From: an uncultured Prevotellaceae bacterium
GTDB taxonomy: Bacteria > Bacteroidota > Bacteroidia > Bacteroidales > Bacteroidaceae
DNA length: 64,000 nucleotides
Direction: 5' to 3'
NCBI GenBank assembly: GCA_902792635.1
Contig: CADBAG010000011.1
Span: 27,683-91,682 of the forward strand
The position numbers and the translations under genes are program-made. Positions 1-8,316 of this stretch are shown piece by piece. Each line of letters opens with the position of its first letter. The first letter of the stretch is position 1. Below the pieces are notes generated by a model that saw nothing but the letters and a program-made list of their open reading frames with translations, was not told the DNA's origin and did no database searches.

Positions 1-1
1 A

Positions 2-1204
2 ACCATTTTAGCCGCATTGGCTGTAGTTTTGACCCTCAGCGCAGGGGCAGCCGAGAAGAAAGACAGCGTCAATCCCAATAAACCGGTGTTCACTGTTATC
101 AAGCAGAACCCCATCACCAGCATCAAGAACCAGAACCGTTCGGGTACGTGCTGGGATTTCTCTACGCTCTCCTTCTTTGAGGCAGAGATTCTGAAGAACA
201 CAGGTAAGACTTATGACCTCTGTGAGGCATTCGTTGCCAACAAGACATATATGGACCGTGCCATTCAGGTGGTACGTCTGCATGGTGACTGTCAGTTTGC
301 TGAAGGCGGCAGCTGCTACGATCCTCTCTATTGCATCCAGCACTATGGCATCGTGCCTGAGACTGCAATGCCGAAGGCAGGCAGCCAGTATGGTGACTCC
401 CTGTTCAACTTCAACGAGTTCTTCAAGGTCATGACTCCGTATGTGGAAGCTGTGGCAAAGAGCAATGCTACCAAGCTCTCTCCGGCATGGAAGAACGGTC
501 TGCAGGGCATCCTCGATTCTTATCTCGGCAAGGTCCCTGCAACATTCACTTACCAGGGCAAGAGCTATACTCCGAAGAGCTTCGCTGCTGCTATCGGTCT
601 TGACAGCGCAGCTTGCAACAACTACGTGAGCTTCACAAGCTACACCCATCATCCTTTCTGGACTTCCTTCGCTGTAGAGGTGCAGGACAACTGGCGTAAT
701 CCGCTGACTTGGAACGTGCCTATCGACGACCTCTCGAAGATTATCGACAACGCTATCATGAACGGTTACACCGTAGCTTGGGGCGGCGATGTCTCTGAGG
801 ATGGCTTCACCCGCCAGGGTCTCGCTTATATGATCGATACCAAGAAGCTCGCAAGCCTCGAGGGCTCTGATATGGCTCACTGGCTGAAGCTCGCTCCGGC
901 TAAGAAAAAGAACTTCGTCGACTCGCTCGGTGTCAACGTGCCTGAGGTTGTTCCTACACAGAAGATGCGCCAGGAGCGTTACGACGACTGGGAGCTCACC
1001 GACGACCACGGCATGCTTATCTATGGTATCGCCAAGGATCAGAATGGCAAGGAGTACTACATGGTGAAGAACTCATGGGGTGAGACCGGAGACTACAAAG
1101 GCATCTGGTATATGACCAAGAACTTCATTGTGGCCAACACCATGGACTTCATGGTCAACAAGAACGCCGTGCCTAAGGATATCCGCAAGAAGTGTGGATT
1201 TTAG
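2..1204 (+). CDS. Exported C1-family cysteine peptidase (bleomycin hydrolase / aminopeptidase C type), 5' end outside window
   Basis: Reading frame is open to the window edge, so the true start is upstream; the visible N-terminus (LAALAVVLTLSAGAAEKK) is the end of a signal peptide. The papain-like triad is visible: Cys in SGTCWDFS (codon at 149-151), His in DDHGMLIYG (near 1007) and Asn in VKNSWGE (near 1070). This matches the C1B (PepC/bleomycin hydrolase) family, which trims peptides from the N-terminus. The 400 visible residues are slightly short of typical family size. The export signal suggests a periplasmic or surface role, unlike the cytosolic relatives of other phyla. A second, distinct family member is at 37599-39026. 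A hairpin terminator follows at 1266-1300. Substrate unknown. Confidence 0.88.
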   Translation, partial: TILAALAVVLTLSAGAAEKKDSVNPNKPVFTVIKQNPITSIKNQNRSGTCWDFSTLSFFEAEILKNTGKTYDLCEAFVANKTYMDRAIQVVRLHGDCQFAEGGSCYDPLYCIQHYGIVPETAMPKAGSQYGDSLFNFNEFFKVMTPYVEAVAKSNATKLSPAWKNGLQGILDSYLGKVPATFTYQGKSYTPKSFAAAIGLDSAACNNYVSFTSYTHHPFWTSFAVEVQDNWRNPLTWNVPIDDLSKIIDNAIMNGYTVAWGGDVSEDGFTRQGLAYMIDTKKLASLEGSDMAHWLKLAPAKKKNFVDSLGVNVPEVVPTQKMRQERYDDWELTDDHGMLIYGIAKDQNGKEYYMVKNSWGETGDYKGIWYMTKNFIVANTMDFMVNKNAVPKDIRKKCGF

Positions 1205-1265
1205 GAGATAAAATCAGGTTTCATAATAACATAATCCATATACACTTTTTTAAGTTAGACATTAG

Positions 1266-1300
1266 GAAAGCTCGCCGTGAGGCGGGCTTTCTCGCTTTTT
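1266..1300 (+). terminator. Rho-independent terminator of the C1 peptidase gene
   Basis: An 11-bp stem (1266-1276 with 1281-1291, one G.U pair) closed by the loop GTGA, followed by a T-rich tract. It lies 61 bp after the peptidase stop and before the recJ promoter. Confidence 0.8.
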
Positions 1301-1323
1301 TATACTTTTTGTAGTCATAATGC

Positions 1324-1354
1324 TTTCATTTGTGTGTAATAATTCGTATCTTTG
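1324..1354 (+). promoter_or_regulatory. Bacteroidota-type promoter of recJ-recQ
   Basis: -7 box TATCTTTG at 1347-1354 fits TAnnTTTG; TTTC at 1324-1327 stands 19 bp upstream, where the -33 TTTG is expected. The recJ ATG follows 24 bp later. Confidence 0.65.
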
Positions 1355-1378
1355 TTGCAGAAATAAAAAAGACTTAAA

Positions 1379-3115
1379 ATGCATTTCAAATGGAAGTATG
1401 ACCCACCATCACCAGAAGAAGCACGACAAGCCGAAGAATTGAGCGAGAAGCTCAACATGAGTCCGATCCTCACCGACTTGCTCATACGCCGTGGCATCAC
1501 GACGGAGAGCGGGGCTAAGCGGTTCTTCCGTCCGCAGCTCTCCGACCTCATCAATCCATTTCTGATGAAGGATATGGATGTGGCTGTGGACCGGCTCAAT
1601 GACGCTATGGGGCGCAAGGAGCGCGTGCTTGTCTATGGTGACTATGATGTCGATGGCTGCACTGCCGTGGCATTGGTGTACAAGTTTCTGCAACAGTTCT
1701 ATTCGAACATCGACTATTACATCCCCGACCGCTACGACGAGGGGTATGGCGTGAGCAAGAAAGGTATCGACTATGCCCACGAGACGGGGGTGAAGCTTAT
1801 TATCATCCTTGACTGTGGCATCAAGGCGCATGACATGATTTCCTATGCCAAGAGTCTCGGCATCGACTTCATCATCTGCGACCACCATATGCCTGATGAG
1901 ACGCTGCCTGAGGCCGTGGCGATCCTCAACCCCAAACGGACTGATGACACCTATCCTTTCAAGCATCTCTGCGGCTGTGGGGTTGGGTTCAAGTTTATGC
2001 AGGCGTTCTCGAAGAACAACGGCATACCGTTCTCTCGCCTTATCCCGCTGCTCGACCTCTGCGCTGTGAGCATCGCTGCCGACCTCGTGCCGGTGGTCGA
2101 TGAGAACCGTATCCTCGCTTTTCATGGCTTGAAGCAGCTCAATCAGAACCCCTCGGTGGGCTTAAAGGCTATCATCGACATCTGCGGCCTGAGTGGACGC
2201 GAGATCTCGATGAGCGACATCATCTTTAAGATTGGTCCGCGTATCAATGCATCCGGACGTATGGAGAACGGCAAGGAGAGCGTAGACCTGTTAGTAGAGA
2301 AGGACTTCAATGCTGCCGTGCGCAAGGCGCGTCATATCGATGAATATAACGAGCAGCGTAAGGATATCGACAAGCAGATGACGGAGGAGGCCAATCAGAT
2401 CGTCTCACGGATCGATGCGCAGAAACACCACTCGTCCATCGTGCTCTATGATGAGCACTGGAAGAAAGGAGTCATCGGCATTGTGGCCTCACGCCTGACA
2501 GAGCTCTATTTCCGGCCGACTGTCGTACTGACGAAGGACGGCGACCTCGCTACGGGTTCGGCGCGCTCCGTCATGGGCTTCGACATCTATTCGGCCATCA
2601 AGAGTTGCCGCGATCTCCTGCTCAACTTTGGTGGTCACACCTATGCAGCAGGCCTGACGCTGAAATGGAGCGACGTGCCGGAGTTCCGCAACCGGTTCCA
2701 GCATTATGTCGACGAACATATCCATCCCGAGCAGACAGAGGCAATCCTTCATATCGATGCCGTGCTCGACTTCAAGGATATCACGAAGCGACTCTACAAC
2801 GACCTGAAGCGCTTTGCGCCCTTTGGTCCTGAGAACGAGAAGCCGATGTTCTGCACGAAAGGCGTCTACGACTATGGCACGAGTAAGGTCGTCGGCCGGT
2901 CACAGGAGCACATCAAATTAGAACTTGTCGACTCGAAGTCGGGCGCTGTCGTCAACGGCATCGCCTTCGGACAGAGTGCCTCGGCAAGATATATCAAGTC
3001 GAAACGCTCGTTCGACATCGCCTATACCTTGGAGGCGAACGTGTTCAAGCGTAACCAGGTACAACTACAGATAGAAGATATCCGACCTACGGAGAAGACA
3101 GAGAATGAGTTCTGA
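1379..3115 (+). CDS. recJ: Single-stranded-DNA-specific exonuclease RecJ
   Basis: 5'-3' exonuclease on single-stranded DNA that works with RecQ helicase in RecF-pathway recombination and repair. 578 aa, normal for RecJ. DHH phosphoesterase motifs are visible: DYDVDG at residues 88-93, DHH at 168-170 (CDHHMPDE), SGRMENG near 293 and the DHHA1-type NFGGHTYAAG near 415, followed by the C-terminal OB domain. The start has a good promoter 24 bp upstream. The 3' end overlaps recQ by 11 bp, so the two are almost certainly co-transcribed and translationally coupled. Confidence 0.96.
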   Translation: MHFKWKYDPPSPEEARQAEELSEKLNMSPILTDLLIRRGITTESGAKRFFRPQLSDLINPFLMKDMDVAVDRLNDAMGRKERVLVYGDYDVDGCTAVALVYKFLQQFYSNIDYYIPDRYDEGYGVSKKGIDYAHETGVKLIIILDCGIKAHDMISYAKSLGIDFIICDHHMPDETLPEAVAILNPKRTDDTYPFKHLCGCGVGFKFMQAFSKNNGIPFSRLIPLLDLCAVSIAADLVPVVDENRILAFHGLKQLNQNPSVGLKAIIDICGLSGREISMSDIIFKIGPRINASGRMENGKESVDLLVEKDFNAAVRKARHIDEYNEQRKDIDKQMTEEANQIVSRIDAQKHHSSIVLYDEHWKKGVIGIVASRLTELYFRPTVVLTKDGDLATGSARSVMGFDIYSAIKSCRDLLLNFGGHTYAAGLTLKWSDVPEFRNRFQHYVDEHIHPEQTEAILHIDAVLDFKDITKRLYNDLKRFAPFGPENEKPMFCTKGVYDYGTSKVVGRSQEHIKLELVDSKSGAVVNGIAFGQSASARYIKSKRSFDIAYTLEANVFKRNQVQLQIEDIRPTEKTENEF

Positions 3116-4994
3116 CATTCTTGATATCCTTCACCAATACTGGGGATATGATGATTTTCGCGGTATTCAGCGTGAGATAATCGAGAGTATCGATGCAGGA
3201 AAAGATACGCTCGGCCTGATGCCTACGGGCGGCGGCAAGAGCCTTACTTTCCAGGTACCCGCTTTGAAGAAGGAGGGCACCTGCATCGTCATCACCCCGC
3301 TCATCGCCTTGATGAAAGACCAGGTGCAGCACCTGAAAGCTAAAGGTATCAAGGCGGCGGCTATCTATTCGGGCATGAAACGGAGTGAGATCGTCGCGAC
3401 GTTGGAGAACTGTATCTTCGGGGGTGTGAAACTTCTCTATGTCTCTCCCGAACGTCTCTCCTCGGAGATCTTTCAGGTGAAACTGCGTCACATGCGTGTG
3501 AGTTTCATCACCGTCGATGAGGCTCACTGTATCAGTCAGTGGGGCTACGACTTCCGGCCGGCGTATCTTCAGATCGGTAATATCCGAAAGATCAAACCCG
3601 ATGCGCCTATTCTTGCACTCACCGCTACGGCTACGCCACAGGTCATCGATGATATTCAGGAGAAGTTAGCGTTCAAGAAAAAGAACGTCTTCCGCATGAG
3701 TTTTGAGCGCAAGAACCTCACTTATGTCGTGCGGAAGACGGATGACAAGCCTTCAGAACTTGTGCATATCCTCAAGCATGTCGATGGTTCTGCTATCGTC
3801 TATGTACGCAGTCGGCGCCGTTGCCGCGACATCGCAGAAATGCTTACGCAACAAGATATCAGTGCCACGTTCTATCATGCCGGTCTGGAGCATTCGACAC
3901 GCGATGAGCGGCAGAAGGAATGGCAGGCGGACAAGAAGCGGGTCATGGTGGCGACGAATGCTTTTGGTATGGGTATCGACAAGCCCGATGTACGAACGGT
4001 TATCCATTTCGATTGTCCTGATTCTATTGAGGCTTATTTCCAGGAGGCTGGGCGAGCTGGGCGCGATGGGAAACGTGCCTACGCCGTGTTGCTGTGGAAT
4101 GGGAGTGATGTGACGAAGATGAACCGTCGTATCGATGAGAACTTTCCGCCGAAGGACTATATAATTAAGGTGTACAACGAACTTGCTTATTTTTTTGGCG
4201 TAGGCTTGGGGAGTGGGGCAGGACACACCTTCACGTTCGACATCGGTAAGTTCTGTGTCACCTATCATCTCTTTCCCGTTCCCGTCGACTCTGCATTGCA
4301 TCTTCTTGACAGTGCAGGGTATCTGCATTATGAAACAGATCCCGATTCGGCTGCGAGGGTGCATATCCTTTTAAAACGTAACGACCTCTACCAGCTCGAC
4401 TCACTGTCGGGGAGCGATGAGGCAGTGATGACAGCGTTGCTCCGCAACTATGGCGGTTTGTTTGCCGACTATCAGTATATCGACGAGTCGATGGTGGCAG
4501 CACAGGCAGAGCTAACGCGTGATCAGTGTTATCAGACGCTGAAGAGCTTGAGCAAGCGCAACATCATCCAGTTCATCCCGCAGCGAAAGATGCCTTACAT
4601 CACCTATATCCGCGACCGGGAAGAAGAGATCTTCCTTCCTAAGGCTGTCTATGAGGATAGGAAGGAACAATATATTAAACGCATTGAGGCCATGACGGCT
4701 TATGCCGGCAGTGATGATGTCTGCCGGAGTCAACAACTCTTGCGCTATTTCGGAGAAGAGGACGTCGAGGAGTGTGGTCATTGCGACGTGTGCCTGGCGG
4801 GAAAGGAAAGGCCCATGACCTATGACAACCCGACGGTGAAGAAAATCCTCTCTTTGCTTTCCGACAAGCTTCCTCATCCCATAAGCGAAGTGGCGTCTAT
4901 CGATGCACCACGAGGAGAGATCAGCCGTGCCGTCGACTTTCTGATGGCGGAAGAGAAGATCAGTCGAGAAGTCGACAAGTTGGTATTGCCGTAG
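3105..4994 (+). CDS. recQ: ATP-dependent DNA helicase RecQ
   Basis: 3'-5' superfamily 2 helicase. Walker A PTGGGKS at residues 40-46, DEAH box at 138-141 (VDEAHCISQWGYDFRP), helicase motif VI in QEAGRAGRDG, then the RecQ zinc-binding module with four cysteines (C..SQQLLRYFG and CGHCDVC). After the winged-helix region the ~60-residue C-terminus does not look like a standard HRDC domain (inference from reading only). Second gene of a recJ-recQ operon, which puts the helicase and its partner nuclease on one transcript. The stop codon TAG (4992-4994) lies inside a GGGCGGCC palindrome. Confidence 0.95.
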   Translation: MSSDILDILHQYWGYDDFRGIQREIIESIDAGKDTLGLMPTGGGKSLTFQVPALKKEGTCIVITPLIALMKDQVQHLKAKGIKAAAIYSGMKRSEIVATLENCIFGGVKLLYVSPERLSSEIFQVKLRHMRVSFITVDEAHCISQWGYDFRPAYLQIGNIRKIKPDAPILALTATATPQVIDDIQEKLAFKKKNVFRMSFERKNLTYVVRKTDDKPSELVHILKHVDGSAIVYVRSRRRCRDIAEMLTQQDISATFYHAGLEHSTRDERQKEWQADKKRVMVATNAFGMGIDKPDVRTVIHFDCPDSIEAYFQEAGRAGRDGKRAYAVLLWNGSDVTKMNRRIDENFPPKDYIIKVYNELAYFFGVGLGSGAGHTFTFDIGKFCVTYHLFPVPVDSALHLLDSAGYLHYETDPDSAARVHILLKRNDLYQLDSLSGSDEAVMTALLRNYGGLFADYQYIDESMVAAQAELTRDQCYQTLKSLSKRNIIQFIPQRKMPYITYIRDREEEIFLPKAVYEDRKEQYIKRIEAMTAYAGSDDVCRSQQLLRYFGEEDVEECGHCDVCLAGKERPMTYDNPTVKKILSLLSDKLPHPISEVASIDAPRGEISRAVDFLMAEEKISREVDKLVLP

Positions 4995-5020
4995 GGGCCG
5001 CCCTTGTGGCCGCCCCTACG
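4990..5020. repeat. GGGCGGCC palindromic repeat (family C) at recQ stop
   Basis: CGTAGGGGC at 4990-4998 pairs with GCCCCTACG at 5012-5020 around an internal GGCC...GGCC. The recQ stop codon is part of the repeat. Related copies are at 5693-5723, 29708-29796 and 37518-37598. Confidence 0.7.
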
Positions 5021-5039
5021 TTGTACCGTATAGTACGAC

Positions 5040-5067
5040 AATAAAAGGCTCGCTTCACAGCGAGCCT
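5040..5067 (-). terminator. Rho-independent terminator of the fldA-DUF2023 transcript
   Basis: Perfect 8-bp stem AGGCTCGC (5046-5053) / GCGAGCCT (5060-5067). Read on the minus strand it is followed by TTTTATT, a normal U-tract; on the plus strand no T-tract follows. It therefore serves the minus-strand operon, although the family A element at 5164-5285 now lies between the DUF2023 stop and this hairpin. Confidence 0.7.
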
Positions 5068-5163
5068 GATATCACATACTACGTATTATACAAAAACATT
5101 ATGAATTTTCTATTTTCAGTAGATAAAATCTTCTGAAGATCTGTTATGGCCTTGATTATTTAT

Positions 5164-5285
5164 GGCTCTTCCGGTTTTCGGGTTGATACTGCAGATAACC
5201 TCGAAGAGGTTATACTTGAGTAACCCCAGGTAAGGAGCGCAGCGACGCAACCTGGGGTCCTACCAACCCGAAAACCGGAAGAGCC
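5164..5285. mobile_element. 122-bp MITE-like element (family A) with 22-bp TIRs and 8-bp target duplication
   Basis: The ends 5164-5185 and 5264-5285 are perfect 22-bp inverted repeats. The direct repeat TTATTTAT flanks the element exactly on both sides (5156-5163 and 5286-5293), as expected for a target-site duplication. Inside are two more hairpins: AACCTC-GAA-GAGGTT (5198-5212) and a long-looped CCCCAGGT...ACCTGGGG. It codes for nothing. The right duplication contains the stop codon of the DUF2023 gene. The copy at 63903-64000 is identical over its visible 95 bp. A non-autonomous transposable element is the simplest reading; the mobilising transposase is not in the window. Confidence 0.8.
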
Positions 5286-5289
5286 TTAT

Positions 5290-5646
5290 TTATGCGGTAG
5301 CGTAACTATTACGCCCTTTAAGTTCACAGTAACGCTCACACTCCATGGTGATGTCATAGCCGAGCATGGCACCGAGCATGAAGTCCTCTTCGGGAGTGAG
5401 CTTATTGAGGGGCTTGTTCACAATCATTCCGATTGCAGCAATGCATTCCTTCTTGCCAAAAAACAAGTTTACTGTGTCGCGTCCTGCGGATCGCAGGATA
5501 TAGTCGATATGCTTGCGCTCAAGTTTCTCTACGGCGTAGGCGGCATAGCATGCGTTGAATGTGTACAGCACCAAGCGGCGCACACCTTTCTCGTATTCGT
5601 AAATGTGGTTCATCAGAACCTTCATCTCTATGGGATATTCTGGCAT
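5290..5646 (-). CDS. DUF2023 family protein, flavodoxin neighbour
   Basis: 118 aa, soluble, no signal peptide or membrane segment. I recognise the sequence as the DUF2023 family (features such as EYEKGVRRLVLYT and HIDYILR); its function is not known to me. It lies 86 bp downstream of the flavodoxin gene on the same strand, an arrangement common in Bacteroidota, suggesting a role linked to flavodoxin or low-potential electron transfer (inference). The stop codon is inside the 8-bp target duplication of the family A element, so the insertion fell exactly at the gene end without altering the protein. Confidence 0.8.
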   Translation of the reverse strand: MPEYPIEMKVLMNHIYEYEKGVRRLVLYTFNACYAAYAVEKLERKHIDYILRSAGRDTVNLFFGKKECIAAIGMIVNKPLNKLTPEEDFMLGAMLGYDITMECERYCELKGRNSYATA

Positions 5647-5692
5647 GACTTATCTTTTGACTTAAATGATTAACGTTCTCCTTCCATTCGTT

Positions 5693-5723
5693 TGTATGGA
5701 CGGTCATCACGGCCGCCCATACG
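5693..5723. repeat. Degenerate GGGCGGCC palindrome (family C) between fldA and DUF2023 gene
   Basis: GTATGGaCGG (5694-5703) pairs imperfectly with CCGcCCATAC (5713-5722), resembling the left arm of the copy at 37518. It occupies much of the 86-bp gap between the two genes. Confidence 0.5.
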
Positions 5724-5732
5724 TGTGATAAT

Positions 5733-6224
5733 TTAGAACCCTAATGTCGGGATCCAGGCATCGATACGCTCAGCTGTCTTGTCGTCCTCATTGACATCGT
5801 CGAGGGCGAGGCCGATGAAGTGACCGTCAACGACCGACTCACTGTCGTCGTAGGTATAGCCGTCTGTGGAGACGTTGTTGCCAACCATCGTGGCACCGGC
5901 AGCCTCTGCTGCATCATAGAGCTCTTTCATGCCGCCGCAGAACGTGTCGCTGTACGACTCGCTGTCGCCGCAGCCGAAGACGGCTACTTTCTTGCCGCTC
6001 AGGCCAGCCTCTTTCAGTACCTTCACACCGTCGTACCAGTCGTCCTGCATCTCGCCTGCACCCCATGTCGAAGTGCCGAGAACGAGGTTGTCTGCCTCTT
6101 TGACATCGTTGGCAGTAAGGTCTGACACATTGATAACATTTGCGCCTAACTTCTCGCCGATGGTCTGGGCGATGGCCTCACAGGTACCTGTTGATGAACC
6201 GTAAACTACAATTGTCTTGCTCAT
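5733..6224 (-). CDS. fldA: Flavodoxin (FMN electron carrier)
   Basis: 163 aa, the length of long-chain bacterial flavodoxins. The phosphate-binding loop GSSTGTCE (residues 9-16), the aromatic-flanked loop TSTWGAGE and the second FMN loop FGCGDSESYSDTFC are all visible. It carries low-potential electrons between flavoenzymes and iron-sulfur enzymes such as radical-SAM proteins; the PFL-activating enzyme at 52152-52883 could be a client in this genome (inference). First gene of the fldA-DUF2023 unit, with a -7 box TAACTTTG about 40 nt upstream of the start. Confidence 0.95.
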   Translation of the reverse strand: MSKTIVVYGSSTGTCEAIAQTIGEKLGANVINVSDLTANDVKEADNLVLGTSTWGAGEMQDDWYDGVKVLKEAGLSGKKVAVFGCGDSESYSDTFCGGMKELYDAAEAAGATMVGNNVSTDGYTYDDSESVVDGHFIGLALDDVNEDDKTAERIDAWIPTLGF

Positions 6225-6265
6225 AGTTCTAATACTTTTTTATTTATTATTTTGTTTTCTGGTGG

Positions 6266-6273
6266 CAAAGTTA
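6266..6273 (-). promoter_or_regulatory. -7 box of fldA promoter
   Basis: Minus-strand TAACTTTG, exact fit to TAnnTTTG, 41 nt before the fldA ATG. A weak TTGT lies about 19 nt further upstream. Confidence 0.65.
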
Positions 6274-6360
6274 CTTGATTTATCCCATTGCCACAATACC
6301 TAAAAGTAGTGATTCTGATAAAATACCCACTTCTTGGTATCATTATTGAAGCAAAAAGCG

Positions 6361-6368
6361 TACCTTTG
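6361..6368 (+). promoter_or_regulatory. -7 box of aroC promoter
   Basis: TACCTTTG, exact fit to TAnnTTTG, 32 bp before the aroC ATG. No clear TTTG at -33. Confidence 0.6.
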
Positions 6369-6400
6369 TAACAGAAACCAAAGAAGAACAGAAAATAATT

Positions 6401-7465
6401 ATGAGAAATACTTTTGGGAACGTTTTTACGCTCACATCCTTCGGTGAGAGTCATGGAGCAGCAGTCGGGGGTGTCGTTGACGGAATGCCGGCAGGGATTG
6501 ATATTGACCTCGACTTTATCCAGCATGAGCTTTCACGTCGTCGCCCCGGCCAGAGCAAGGTGACGACCTCACGCAATGAGCCTGACCAGGTAGAACTGCT
6601 CAGTGGTGTCTTTGAGGGAAAGTCGACGGGTACGCCTATCGGCTTCATTGTACGTAATACGAACCAGCACTCGAAGGATTACAACAATATCCGGGATCTT
6701 TTCCGCCCTTCCCATGCCGACTATACCTATTATAATAAGTATGGTATAAGAGATCATCGAGGCGGCGGTCGTTCTTCGGCGCGTATCACCATTGCGCGTT
6801 GTGTAGGTGGCGCCTTGGCTAAGCTTGCCCTTAAACAGTTGGGCATATCTATCCAGGCTTATGTCTCACAGGTAGGAAATATTGCTTTGGACCGCGACTA
6901 TCGCCGTTATGATCTCTCCAAGACGGAGGACAGCATTGTGCGCTGTCCAGATGAAGAGAAGGCCAAAGAGATGGAGGCACTCATCATGGACGTAAAGGGC
7001 AAAGGTGATACCGTGGGTGGTGTCGTGACTTGCGTCATCAAAGGATGTCCGGTAGGCCTTGGTGAACCTGAGTTCGGAAAGCTCAACGCACAGTTAGGTG
7101 GTGCGATGCTCTCTATCAATGCCGTGAAAGGTTTTGAGATTGGAGATGGCTTCGACATCGTGTCGCATCATGGCTCAGAGGTCAACGATATCTTCACGCC
7201 GGAAGGGCTGAAGTCGAACCACTCCGGAGGCATTCAAGGTGGCATTTCCAATGGTGCAGACATCTTCTTCCGCGTGGCTTTCAAGCCTGTGGCTACGCTC
7301 CTTATGCCGCAACCGACGATTGATATCCACGGCAATGCGACGACGGTGGATGTGCGGGGCCGGCATGATCCTTGTGTGGTGCCGCGTGCCGTGCCTATCG
7401 TGGAGAGCATGGCTGCCATGGTCATCCTCGACAATTATCTGTTGAACAAGACGGTAAAGTTGTAA
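6401..7465 (+). CDS. aroC: Chorismate synthase
   Basis: Converts 5-enolpyruvylshikimate-3-phosphate to chorismate, the last step of the common aromatic pathway, using reduced FMN. 354 aa, the usual length. The family signature FGESHG is at residues 14-19, and [16 protein letters not shown] and the C-terminal [10 protein letters not shown] region are present. The ATG at 6401 is 32 bp behind a consensus -7 box. It is followed after 4 bp by a GNAT acetyltransferase gene. The other shikimate gene seen here, aroE, is 9 kb away in another operon. Confidence 0.97.
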   Translation: MRNTFGNVFTLTSFGESHGAAVGGVVDGMPAGIDIDLDFIQHELSRRRPGQSKVTTSRNEPDQVELLSGVFEGKSTGTPIGFIVRNTNQHSKDYNNIRDLFRPSHADYTYYNKYGIRDHRGGGRSSARITIARCVGGALAKLALKQLGISIQAYVSQVGNIALDRDYRRYDLSKTEDSIVRCPDEEKAKEMEALIMDVKGKGDTVGGVVTCVIKGCPVGLGEPEFGKLNAQLGGAMLSINAVKGFEIGDGFDIVSHHGSEVNDIFTPEGLKSNHSGGIQGGISNGADIFFRVAFKPVATLLMPQPTIDIHGNATTVDVRGRHDPCVVPRAVPIVESMAAMVILDNYLLNKTVKL

Positions 7466-7469
7466 GATC

Positions 7470-8057
7470 ATGTCTGATAACGAAGTGATAGAGATTGTTG
7501 GCGCCCGGAAGGAACAGGCTGCCGAGATAGCATCTCTGATTATGGAGGCGATGGACTATGACTGCTGTCAGAATTTTGCGGGTGAAGCGCATACGTTAGA
7601 TGACTTTCACCGGATGATGACGGCGCTCGTTGAGATGGACGACAGTCAGTACTCTTATCGTAATACCCTTGTGGCGTTGGTTGACGGACAGTTGGTGGGA
7701 TGCTTGGTGGGTTACGACGGCAAGGACCTTCGTCGACTTCGGAAACGGTTCATTGAGAAGGCGGCAGAGTTTTTAGAGCGTGACTTCTCCAATATGGATG
7801 ATGAGACGCAGGCGGGAGAATACTACCTCGACTCGTTGTGTGTGAAGTCAGCCTTCCGTAAACGGGGGCTGGCTACAAGGCTCATCCGGGAAGCGATCCG
7901 GCGTCATGGCAATCAGCCGGTGGGTCTGCTTGTCGATCATACTCATCCTTGGGCTGAGCGGCTCTATCGGGCTCTCGGCTTCGAGTTTGTCAATGAGACG
8001 ACATGGGGTGGACATGCAATGAATCACCTGCAATATCCACAAAATCGGAAGATATAG
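7470..8057 (+). CDS. GNAT-family N-acetyltransferase
   Basis: 195 aa. The acetyl-CoA pyrophosphate-binding motif is visible at residues 130-135 (RKRGLA, in the context SLCVKSAFRKRGLATRLI), followed by the motif-B-like ERLYRALGFEFVNET. The substrate cannot be read from sequence. The start lies 4 bp behind the aroC stop, so it shares that transcript. No signal peptide or membrane segment. Confidence 0.85.
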   Translation: MSDNEVIEIVGARKEQAAEIASLIMEAMDYDCCQNFAGEAHTLDDFHRMMTALVEMDDSQYSYRNTLVALVDGQLVGCLVGYDGKDLRRLRKRFIEKAAEFLERDFSNMDDETQAGEYYLDSLCVKSAFRKRGLATRLIREAIRRHGNQPVGLLVDHTHPWAERLYRALGFEFVNETTWGGHAMNHLQYPQNRKI

Positions 8058-8117
8058 TGTGTAAATAGTGAGTATTTGATAGTTCGCTGAATAAAATCGG
8101 CCGTTCGCTGAAAGAAT

Positions 8118-8148
8118 TTTGAGGTTATCCGTTTTCTCTTTACCTTTG
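8118..8148 (+). promoter_or_regulatory. Near-perfect Bacteroidota promoter with no protein gene downstream
   Basis: TTTG at 8118-8121, 19-bp spacer, TACCTTTG at 8141-8148: an exact match to TTTG-N19-21-TAnnTTTG. The expected start of transcription is about 8154. No open reading frame follows before the terminator at 8273-8309. Confidence 0.75.
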
Positions 8149-8153
8149 CATCA

Positions 8154-8310
8154 GAAATAAGAAAAAAGGAATATAAGAGAGAACTTTAAGAGATACTACA
8201 TTAAGAGACATTAAGATAAGAGACATTACAATATAAGAGATTACATTCTTTTCATTCATAAATTACTCTCCGGCGTAAAGTTCGTGGTGACACGCGCTTT
8301 ACGCTTTTTC
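8154..8310 (+). ncRNA. Candidate small RNA, about 155 nt
   Basis: Defined only by a consensus promoter upstream (8118-8148) and a strong rho-independent terminator (8273-8309). The body is A/G-rich and contains imperfect copies of TAAGAGACATTA at about 8200-8250; it has no ATG. I do not recognise a known RNA family. It could be a regulatory RNA whose purine-rich body leaves pairing sequence unstructured, or a decayed transcription unit. Function unknown. Confidence 0.5.
8273..8309 (+). terminator. Rho-independent terminator of the candidate small RNA
   Basis: GCGTAAAG (8273-8280) pairs with CTTTACGC (8297-8304); the inner stem CGTG/CACG closes a GTGA loop; TTTTT follows. The element sits 216 bp after the acetyltransferase stop. 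Confidence 0.8.
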
Positions 8311-8316
8311 GTTTAT

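Noticed and set aside
5164-5285. Cloverleaf-like fold as a tRNA or known ncRNA
   Set aside because: Arms do not match tRNA dimensions; perfect inverted ends and the target duplication favour a mobile element.
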